NCBI RefSeq assembly: GCF_002099425.1
Contig: NW_018344214.1
Location: 3,026,001-3,090,000, forward strand
Source of the DNA: Phascolarctos cinereus
Lineage: Eukaryota; Chordata; Mammalia; Diprotodontia; Phascolarctidae
DNA length: 64,000 bases
Reading direction: 5' to 3'
Shown here: positions 55,600 through 64,000 of the stretch, piece after piece
How positions within the stretch are numbered: the first letter of the stretch is position 1
Layout of the letters: each line of letters starts with the position of its first letter
Made by a program: the position numbers and the translations under genes
The notes under the pieces: generated by a model
What the model saw: only the letters and a program-made list of their open reading frames with translations
What the model was told of the DNA's origin: nothing
Database searches by the model: none

Positions 55600-56400
55600 A
55601 TATTCATTTCACCTTTAACTCATCATGTCCCTCTTGCCCTACCAACGAAGAAGTAAATGGATTTTGCCCTAATAATTCCTACCCACCAAGGTTCTTTCCA
55701 GCTCAAATCATTTATATTGACAAAAAGGTATATAAGGAAATGAATGGCATTCAGGCAGGGAAGCTAGACACCACAGAACTGCATTCAAAAACTCTTGTTA
55801 TAACCAAGCTAGGTTGCAGCATGTCCCAAAGGGGGGAAAAGCCATGGTTGTCCAGTTAAAGAAATCAAGGCAGTTTGACCTATACTATGAAAAAGTTGAA
55901 ACTTCAAAGTGTAGCAAGGTACCAGATCCAATGTAAATGAGCTTTTGCTAAAGAAGGATGCACGTGGGGTTTGGAGCAATGTCCAATCACAGAAGAGACC
56001 ACGGGACGGGGAAGAGGTGCAAAGAAATGCAAGTTCTTGGTGACCGGAGAGACTTCACATCCTCTTCTAGAGCAATGGGGTTAGGTTACCTGAAGAGGGC
56101 ATGGGGCAAGGATGACAGCCTGGGGCTGGGTCTCAGATCTACCACGAGCACTTCTCAGACTTGGGTGTAACATGAGTGCTAGCTACATTATCCTAGCTAA
56201 AGTCTAAGAACAGCAAATATTTAACTTGTATGTAACTATTTGCATGTCTTCAAGTCTTACTCATACTGCATCTTCATTCGTCTGGCAAACAAAGGTAGCA
56301 ATTAAGGACTGGTAATTAATTTATGCCATTATTTTAATAAAGCAGGTGCTTATTCTGTTTAAAAGCTAAATTACATGTCAAGGCATGTGGCACTTCTTCT
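55600..56400. other. Unassigned stretch
   Basis: Nothing recognised; a 70-codon frame at 55,958-56,170 (+) has no known relatives. Confidence 0.4.
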
Positions 56401-56600
56401 AATCCATCGAGAGAGGTAGGATGATGTGATAGAAAAAATGCCAATCTTAGAGACAGAGACAGCCTGGCTCTGACAGTTAGTATAAGCAAGCACCATAGCC
56501 CAGTTTCCCCATCTGTGGAGTGGAGGCAATGACATTTACACTACCTGACCTGTAAAGGGCCTGTGCGACTTTGTAAATGCTTCATATTTAACTGTGACCT
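56400..56600 (+). repeat. MIR copy
   Basis: CCCAGTTTCCCCATCTGTGG AG and GGCAATGACATTTACACTAC C. Confidence 0.65.
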
Positions 56601-57465
56601 TGGATAACCGTCTCAGTCATGTCCCTCCGGTCCAAGTTTCCCAATTTCATGGCCCCCTCTCTCTCCCCCAAACTGCAGGCATTGATGTTGAAGGCAAGTG
56701 CCTGTGTGGCAGGTGAAGCATTAGCAAGGCAATGACAAGCCTACCAAGTGATGGAAAACATTACAACAATGGATAGAATCCGAGTAAGTCAAGGAAATAC
56801 CTTACCATGAATAAAATAGGGCCAAAAGGTCATTGGGGGCTGCCCAGATCAGGAGATGAAAGACTGGCTCATAACACAACTGTTCTTTGGGAAACACTCT
56901 CTCTGGGGATGGGCTGGGGTCTAAAACAGATGAGGCACAAATACAGTCACTAAATTTCAATCATTCAAGAATGCTAGCTGAATCACTTGCCCTATCGTCC
57001 CCTTCTATTCAGCATCTGACATGAATGTCAAGCCTCATCACTCCTCCTTTCTTCTCTCTGCCAACCCCCAAGGCCATTGGGTGTGGCTGTCATCTGGGGG
57101 CCATGAAGAGGCATGTGGAACCCAACTGTCTATTAGAGACTGGACACGATGAGCAAGTTCTCCTGCTGGACAAACTAGGACAATTCATTCATTCGTCGAT
57201 TCATTGATTTATTCAACAATATGTAAAGCACACCAAACACATCTGAAAACTCAATGAATAGAAAATGTGCAGAAATCAGTAGGAAATCAAGAGATCCCAT
57301 GGAAAGCCCCCACTAGAGTGCCCTATTGATCCTCCAAAGTCATTGGTCAGAGAGCCATCACTGCCTTTCTCCCCTCCCCTTCCTGTCCCAACCAGTACTT
57401 TTCCTGCCAGGGCAGAGGGCGGCACTCTCAGGCTCACTTAAACCTTGGGGAGAAAAGTTGATGAC
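56601..57465. other. Unassigned stretch
   Basis: A short (ATTC)n-like run lies near 57,183-57,210. Otherwise nothing recognised. Confidence 0.4.
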
Positions 57466-57467
57466 AG

Positions 57468-57985
57468 ATGGAAGGGATCACAGAGGTCATCTAGTCCAAC
57501 CTCCTCATTTGCAGAGGAGGGCACTGAGGCCCAGAAAGGGGAAGTGACTTGCCCAAGGTCACACACAGAGGCTAAGTGTCAGAGCCAGAACTTAAACCCT
57601 GGTCCTCTAACTCCAAGCTCCGTGTTCCACACTGGACAAGGCGCTGGACCAGAAGGCAAGAAATCTGGTTTTAGGCCAGCTGCTCTACTAAGGAAGGGAC
57701 CTAGAGCAGATCTCTCTTTGGGCCTGGTTCCTCCTTTGTAAGACAGATGGGTGGCTTAGATGACCATTAAGGTCCTTTGAGGTTCTAAGTCTATAACCTG
57801 CATTGACTTCTGATTCTTCACCTGTAAAATGAGCTTGTTGAACCAGATTAACTTGAAGGTTCTTTCTAGCTCTGGTGTTCTATGAGCCCATGATCTCTCT
57901 GGGCCTCAGTTTCTTTCTTTGTAAAATAGGGGGATTGGACTAAATGACCTCTAAAGTGCTTTCCATCACCCAAAGATTCATTCTG
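57468..57985. repeat. Three MIR copies in both orientations
   Basis: A complement copy at 57,468-57,625 (AAGTGACTTGCCCAAGGTCA CACA) is followed by plus-strand copies at about 57,635-57,795 and 57,800-57,985. Confidence 0.75.
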
Positions 57986-57989
57986 AAGG

Positions 57990-58690
57990 CTGATCAACCC
58001 AACTCTTCTGCTTTCCCATTCCCTCCTACACCCAAGGATGTCCACCCTTCTTTCTGTTAAGAGTGCTGCCATCCTCTTGAGGAGCCAGAATCAAAGCTTC
58101 AGGGTCAGCCTCGACTCTTCCCTCCCCACTCACCCCCATCCAAGCAGGGCCGACTCTTGTCTATCCTCACCAAATCTCTCCCATCTATTCCCTCCTCTCC
58201 ACCCTCCTCACCCCTCCCCCCAGTTCAGGTTCTCATCACCTCTCACCTGGACCTCTATAACACCTTCTAATGGATTCCCCTGCCTCCAGTCTTCCTCCTC
58301 TCCAATCCGTCCTGCATTCACCTGCCAACATCATCTTCCTAAGGCATGGTCTACTCAGGTCACCTCCCTGCTCAATAGCCTTTAGTTCCTCCCTATTGCC
58401 TTGAGGAAACACTTCAAATGCCTTAACCAGGGCCTTCCCATCTGGCCCCAAACTACCTTTCTGACTTCACTCACATTCCTGCCCCCTTGTGTGCTCTTTG
58501 TTCCAGTTAAACTGGCCTAAAAGCTCTTCTCCAAACCCCGTGTTCCATCTCCCTCCTCCTTACAGTCATGACACCTGGCCCACCCTTTCTCCTCATCACT
58601 GCCTTTCAGAAACTCTCTTATTCTTCAAGGGTCAGCTGAGGCACCACCTTCTCCAGGGATCCTTTCCTGCTCTGGCTTCCCTCCTCCAAC
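57990..58690 (+). repeat. L2 LINE 3' portion
   Basis: CTCATCACCTCTCACCTGGA CC, CTCCCTATTGCCTTGAGGAA and GGGTCAGCTGAGGCACCACC in L2 order. Confidence 0.8.
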
Positions 58691-58744
58691 AACTGACAGT
58701 TACATAGTTCATCAAGGTTTGACTACTGAATGAAACTGGGGTCA

Positions 58745-58960
58745 ATTAGCTTATATTCCTTTAGGGCAGAGCCTGGTAGAAGGAGTCTCAGCTTTGAAGC
58801 AAAAGGACCCGTGTTTTAATCCTACCCTGATGCTCTCTGTGGAAGCTTTGACAATCATTTAACTTTCTGATTCTTGGTTTCTTCATCTCTAATTTGAGAA
58901 GGCTGTACTAGATGGACAAGGTTCTTTAAGCACTAGGTAGATGAGCTCTTCTATGACCTC
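58745..58960 (+). repeat. MIR copy
   Basis: GAAGGAGTCTCAGCTTTGAA, TTTCTTCATCTCTAATTTGA G and AGGCTGTACTAGATGG. Confidence 0.65.
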
Positions 58961-59479
58961 AGTCTCTTCTTCAGAAAGAAAAACCACCTTTGTCAAGCTG
59001 AGGAGCTCAAACCATTGGTAGAACCTGGTTGGAACACAGCAAGGATCAGTGCCCAATGGTGAGGTTTCTACCTCAGCCTGATGTCCTTGCCAATTTGGAA
59101 AATGGCTTCTCTGTGCCTGTCTCTTTAGGGGTGAAAATTGTTGAGAACACAGCAAGGCAAATAATTAGCATGATTAGAAAAGCAGCCCAGTTTCCCATTG
59201 CCCAGGGCCTGACCAGAGGAGCCATGAGTCCACCAAGCAGCAGGTGGTGATAGAGAGACAGATGGCACCTGCCCCCGCTTCCCCAACAGACACACACACA
59301 CAGCCCAAGCAGTGAGGCTGGCAAAGTCCTAACCCCTGGCACACATGTGCCATGGGCCAGTTAGTGAGGGAAGAAAAAAGTGGAGGCAGAATATACTGGC
59401 AAAGCATCCAGTCCAGGGAATATGAAAGAGAGGGCTTCCTTGACATCTCCCAGGTGCTGTACAGTTCCCAAATGCTTTT

Positions 59480-59670
59480 CAGGGATTCCCACAGAAGTTG
59501 CTCACAACAACCCCGATGGAGCCAGTCTTAGTTATCAGGCCCATGTTCACACATGAAGGACATTGAGATCCTGAGAAGTTCCATGATTGCCAATGGTCAC
59601 CCAGGTAGCTGGTGGGATAGCCAGGGCTAGAACCCAGATCTCCTGGAATTGTCTTTGCACAACACCACTG
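59480..59670 (-). repeat. MIR copy
   Basis: CTCACAACAACCCCGATGG and GGGCTAGAACCCAGATCTCC are in MIR complement order. Confidence 0.65.
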
Positions 59671-60029
59671 GCTTCTAGTAGGAGCTCGCCATCAATATGA
59701 GATATCAGGCAGGAGAGTAACTGGGAACAGGATACGTAACAATGGGGCTGGAAGTGCCCTTGGGCTCCATCAAATGATCCCATGAGCTAATATTTGTAAG
59801 AATCACTTAGCAGACTGCCTGGCACATAGTAGGGGCTATATAAATGCTAACTCCCTTCCCTCCACAAAAAAAAGAATTCTTTCATCACAGTCTAACTGCC
59901 GTCATTTACAAGTATGTGCCCATTGCTAGAGAACAGAACATAGGGATGGGACTTGTCCTCTTTGGCCCAAAAGGGTGGAGACAGAAGCCAAGGCAGTGAA
60001 GTTGAAGTAGCTTTGGGACTGACATCAGG

Positions 60030-60285
60030 AAGAACTTCAATCAATCAGCAAGTGTTTATAGTGATTATTCCATGTGTACAAGGTCCCATGAGAGGTAGTA
60101 GAGACACAAAGACCATGAAACCATCTCTGACAACCTCCTAGTCATTAGAATTATCCAAGACTAGGCTGCCTCGAGAGGTAGTGACCTCTCCGTCTCTGGA
60201 GGTCCTCACACAAAGGCCGGATGATCTTTTGTTTAAGGATATTTCAGAGAGGATCCTTTTTCCAGGTCTGGGAACCCCATTTTCC
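60030..60285. repeat. L2 scrap (-) then CR1/L3 3' end (+)
   Basis: CAATCAGCAAGTGTTTATAG is L2-like. GGCTGCCTCGAGAGGTAGTG ACC through GGATATTTCAGAGAGGATCC fits the CR1 3' end. Confidence 0.6.
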
Positions 60286-60970
60286 CCCATTTTGGGAAGG
60301 GTATCCTGGGAGGCAGGGGAGACCACCTCTGCTGTCCTTCCACCTCCAAGGCTATAGCATTCTCCTTTGGTTTGTCAGACTCTGCTCCACACCTGGTGGT
60401 GGGCAGGGGGAGATACTCAGTGGATTCATGCATAAACTGGACAAGGGAAGAAGGCCAGGCTCACTCCCTAGCCCCACTGTGGCCCAGGCCAAGCCAAGCC
60501 CTTCCCAGACACTCAGGCTCTCCGTGACAGCTGCTGGCCTGGTGCCTCAGATCAAACAGGGCCAGTTTGGGGACCATTTGAGCAGCTCAGCTTGTGCAAT
60601 GAGACATCAAAGGGCCAGCAGATTGGAGCCAGCTCTGAGGAGCAGGCCATGGCTGGCTAGCAAATAGGGGAGAGGGATTTACTATGAAAAAGATCATGGA
60701 GATACTTCGTTGCTTAGTAATTGGGAAAGAAACAAACAAAGCTGGCTTCCTCCTCTGGCAACACCCAAAACAAGCCCAGGGAGTGCTCAGCTAAAGACCC
60801 TGGTGTTCTTCACTGGGGAGCCCCGGGAGGGAAGGTGGCCCTTACCCTCTACACGTGGCTAGGCCAGCTCTGTGCAGGAGGGGCCTCGGGCCTAAGGACA
60901 GGCCTGGGGCCCAGCCTGGCCAGAGGCTGAAGAGCCAGGACCCCTCCTGTCATGCAATGCACTAAGCTGT
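60286..60970. other. GC-richer unassigned stretch
   Basis: A plus-strand frame of 148 codons at 60,221-60,667 is the longest nearby but starts inside the CR1 copy. No domain recognised, so it is treated as chance. Confidence 0.4.
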
Positions 60971-60984
60971 GAAGGGCAGGTGAC

Positions 60985-61145
60985 AGAGCTGGATTGGGAG
61001 GCAGAGGGCCTGGATTCAAATCCGGTTTCTGAACTCCCCCTGTGACCTTAGAACGCTCCTCCACCTCTCTTTGCCTCAGTTTCCTCTTCTATAAAATGGG
61101 AGGGTTGGATTAGAAGAGATCTATGGTTCTTTGTAGGTCTAACTC
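60985..61145 (+). repeat. MIR copy
   Basis: GGGCCTGGATTCAAATCCGG, CCTCTTCTATAAAATGGGAG and TTGGATTAGAAGAGATC. Confidence 0.75.
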
Positions 61146-61491
61146 TGACACAATAATGCTTCTCCATGGCCTAAGAGAATGAGGGAATTGTCCACCCTAG
61201 AATCTTGACCAAGAACCCCAGGATTGACAGAGTCTCTCAGGAGATTCCCAAAGGTCAGCAGACGTCTGGTCCTGGCAGAGCCATGATGGCAAGCAGGGCT
61301 TTTTCTCAGAAGCTCTATCGGTCCTTTTTGGCCCCGCTATTCCTGCCACAAGTCAAAGATTGACTTGTTCTCTGGTGCAGAAAAGGCCAGGAAGTGCAGG
61401 CCGGCACCCATCCTCAGGACCAGATGGAGACACTCAGACCAAAGCTCTCAGGGGCTCAAGGGAGATGGTGTATTTAAAGTGCCCTGAGGTG

Positions 61492-61499
61492 GTAATAAT

Positions 61500-61546
<47 letters not shown>

Positions 61547-61547
61547 G
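61492..61547. repeat. (AAT)n microsatellite
   Basis: About 18 AAT units with one interruption, giving a poly-Asn frame. Confidence 0.95.
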
Positions 61548-61760
61548 CTAAGCTAGTATTTATATATCATCTTAAGGTTTTCTAAGAGTTTTACAAATCT
61601 CATCAAGTTTCATCCTCTCAATAACCCCAGGAGAGGGTGCTGTTAGGATCTTGGGCTTAAAGTGAGGAAAGTGAGGCAGACAGCTTCCCAGGGTGACACA
61701 GCTAGTAAATGGCTGTGGCCATGTTTAAATCCGGGCCTTTCTGACTCCAGGTTGCTCCCT
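61548..61760 (-). repeat. MIR copy
   Basis: CATCCTCTCAATAACCCCAG, AAGTGAGGAAAGTGAGGCAG and TTTAAATCCGGGCCTTTCTG. Confidence 0.75.
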
Positions 61761-62550
61761 CTCTCCCCTTCTATCATTGAATTTCCTTCTGCTTGCCAAT
61801 AGAACATAAGCCTGCCTCGGTGATTGAACAGAAACCTCAACACACCGTAGAAATGTCAAATTAATGGCTCCTTGGACTCTTGGAGCCAGAAGGGACGTTG
61901 GCAGCATCTAGTTGATCAGTCCCTGAATGGGAATCCTCCCGCCTCAGGTGGTAGCCCTGGTGCCCTAAGGCCTCCAAGGAGGAGGATTATGCCACCATGG
62001 CTGCATCAGCACCAGAAAGGGTGAGGAAAGCTCGGGGTGGTGCTGTGTTGTTTTGATGTGTGTGGTTCTTTGTGTCTCTGTGAACTGGTCAACCCACCAG
62101 CAAAGAGTATGCAGAGAAGTGTTTTCCACGGAGGTGCTTGTCCCATTGCCAGAACATTCCCAGCCCTTGGCTCTACTTTGGGAAAGAGATATGGCAGATT
62201 GCTGCCCAGGCTGCTCCCTTCATGGGTGCTTGCCAGCAGGCACCTCTGCTCTGAGCTTCTGTGGGAAGAGGAGAGAAGCCGGCAGGCAGGGTAACCTCAT
62301 TCTATATCTGTCTGCCCGCCAGCCTAAGCAGCACTTGTACAAATGTTTACATGCTGCCCCTGAGCCAGCCTAGGACTGCCGTGAGCTCCCATGTATTTAT
62401 ACAGGTTGGGTCTCAGTCTGTCTATCTCCTTTACAATCTGGTAGAGTCCGTCAGAGCTTGGTCCCTGACCGCAAATCATTTAACACTCTGGGTACCACCA
62501 TGCCAAAAGGAACTATCTAATTAAGGAGTAGAGGGGACCTGGGAATAACT
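61761..62550. other. Unassigned stretch
   Basis: Frames of 85-106 codons at 62,037-62,524 (+) overlap each other. None has a recognised domain or splice context. Confidence 0.4.
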
Positions 62551-62574
62551 CATAGGATGAGAGGGAAAAGTTAA

Positions 62575-62850
62575 TCAAGAGTGGAGGAAAAAGAGAGGGA
62601 GAGAGACAGAGAAGGGGAGAGAAGAGTGGAGGAAAAGACTGAAAGAGGAGAGAAAGAAAGAAGAGGGAGAGAAAGAGAACAGTCAACAAAGAGGAAGGAG
62701 AGAGAGAAGAGGAGAGGAGAGAAGAGTGGATAAAAGATAAAAAGAGGAAGAAAGAAAAGGGAGAGAAAGAGAACAGTCAGGAAAGAGGAAGGAGAGAGCC
62801 AGAAAAGGGAGAGAGAAGAAAAGAGAAGAGACAAATAGGAGATAAAGGAC
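62575..62850. repeat. Purine-rich tract with a tandem unit of about 95-100 bases
   Basis: AGAGAAGAGTGGA recurs at 62,618 and 62,718, and GAGAAAGAGAACAGTCA at about 62,667 and 62,761. This marks a duplicated unit within an A/G tract. Confidence 0.85.
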
Positions 62851-63354
62851 CCAAACGTGCTGTCGCTTAGAAGGTTGACCACCCTTTGGAGATAGCGGCA
62901 TTCCATGACTCCCAGACCCATCACTGGGAGAACCCAGGCTTCCAGAGAGAGGCTTTTAAAGCAGCAAGTGCTTTTGAAAGCATAGGAAGTGCTAGACCAT
63001 TTCCCAAATGTGACCAAGGCCAGGCCAATCTCCCCCCTCCCTATCCCCTATTCAGGGCCCTCTCATTGGAAAGCCCCACGAAGCAGACAAAGGAGCTTCT
63101 GCTCATCCCGATTACATTTCACCTTATCAGTCTGGCCCAGCATCTGAGCCTGACAAGAAGGTGGTGTCCTGACTCTGACATCCAACACTTTCAGTGCAGC
63201 CCTTAAGGATAATTGTGACTTTTAAAAATCAAGAGCAAATACGACTTGTTTTGAATGTGTTAAGAGCCCCTAAGGAGTATCAGGAATAAACCAGTTGAGG
63301 GAAAAGAAAAACATTAACCCAGACATTATGCCTTCGTGATCTTGGGCTCATCCA

Positions 63355-63490
63355 CTTGGGGCTGGAAGGGACCTCAGAAGCCGTCAATTTCAATCCTGTC
63401 ATTTTTTTTTCAGAAGAAACTGAGGTCTAGAGAAGGGAAGTGACTTGCCCAAGGTCATGTAGACAGTCCAACCCTGGTCCTCCGACTCCA
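63355..63490 (-). repeat. MIR copy
   Basis: GAAGAAACTGAGGTCTAGAG and AAGTGACTTGCCCAAGGTCA. Confidence 0.7.
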
Positions 63491-64000
63491 CCTGCAGGCA
63501 CGTCCCCCCCCCCACGCACCACTGCCTCCTTGGGGGATCAATGACAACAAAGAGAAGGGAAAGTGCTCAGCTGCAACAACTTTTAACTAGTCCTGTATCC
63601 TGTGGCCAAAGGAATTCACAGGGGCTGGAAAACAACTATTCTTTCCTTCTGAACTGAGAACTAGTGTTAGAGACAGATTAGAAGCATGGCACAGCTCCAG
63701 AATGGATTCCAAGGCAGACAGGAGGACGTGGGGCTGGGCCACCAGTAAGGGGCATGACTTCCTCTGTTCTACTCATGCTCATGAGGAAAAGCAGTTTGGC
63801 AGATGGTCCTGGCATGGGTGAGGAGGTCTGGCCACACAAAGGAGTAACAAACACAGTGATTATGACCTTGGGACTCAGCTTATCCTGGGAACAATTATTT
63901 AGGAGCGTGCCCAGTGTGGCCAGGTGCTCTGCTGCCTACCCATGATGCCAAGGCCCCGAGGAGGACAATGCCTTCTTTTACACCACAGCCCACCTTTGTC
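63491..64000. other. Unassigned stretch at the window edge
   Basis: A short C run at 63,507-63,514. No exon, repeat or promoter signal recognised. Confidence 0.4.

Noticed and set aside
55352-55607. Phe/Leu/Ser- and Lys/Glu-rich frames
   Set aside because: They come from the (GAAA)n tract, not from a protein gene.
61360-61551. Poly-Asn protein end
   Set aside because: It is an (AAT)n microsatellite.

Overview
The window is mammalian nuclear DNA, almost certainly from a marsupial. It is AT-leaning and CpG-poor, full of decayed L2, L3/CR1, MIR and L1 pieces, and carries the tRNA-headed short elements (head like GGGCAGCTAGGTGG, then GAGTTCAAATCC) that typify marsupial genomes. I cannot name the species. 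Nothing looks bacterial or organellar, and there is no tRNA, rRNA or CRISPR feature.

The one gene I can support is on the minus strand between about 33.7 kb and 4.4 kb: a broken member of the aryl hydrocarbon receptor (AHR, dioxin receptor) family. Seven exons are readable, in the right order and with matching intron phases: PAS-A (33,695-33,606; 24,163-24,040; 18,325-18,183), PAS-B (15,872-15,670; 14,448-14,339; 10,047-about 9,914) and the long C-terminal activation-domain exon (6,344 to about 4,400). The copy has introns, so it is not a processed pseudogene. It has one stop in the third PAS-A exon, a mutated donor after that exon, an unresolvable junction between the last PAS-B exon and the long exon, and six stops in the long exon. 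PAS identity to human AHR (recalled sequence, counted by eye) is only about 60-73%, lower than I would expect of a marsupial AHR1 orthologue. A lost second AHR gene (AHR2 or AHR1-beta type, or a local duplicate) is therefore the favoured reading. The exons for the N-terminus and the bHLH DNA-binding domain were not found up to 64 kb; they are either upstream of the window or gone.

The rest, including all introns and the right-hand 30 kb, is repeat-rich non-coding DNA. By region: 0-4.4 kb, MIR/L2 pieces and a TG-rich microsatellite; 6.4-33.6 kb, introns with L2 in both orientations, an L3/CR1 piece of about 1 kb, and a head-to-head pair of L1 3' ends at 19.8-20.5 kb; 33.7-40 kb, L1, CR1 and L2; 40.85-41.25 kb, a CpG-rich patch with a GC box and an ETS-type site, the only promoter-like sequence with some support; 42.4-42.6 kb, opposed (CA)n and (TG)n tracts; 45-49 kb, a direct duplication of about 390 bp, a nested pair of short elements and a small inverted-repeat DNA transposon; 51-64 kb, repeats, a long GAAA tract and a purine-rich tandem duplication. 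Most open frames of 60-130 codons in the window are chance or repeat-derived. No convincing endogenous retrovirus or LTR was recognised.
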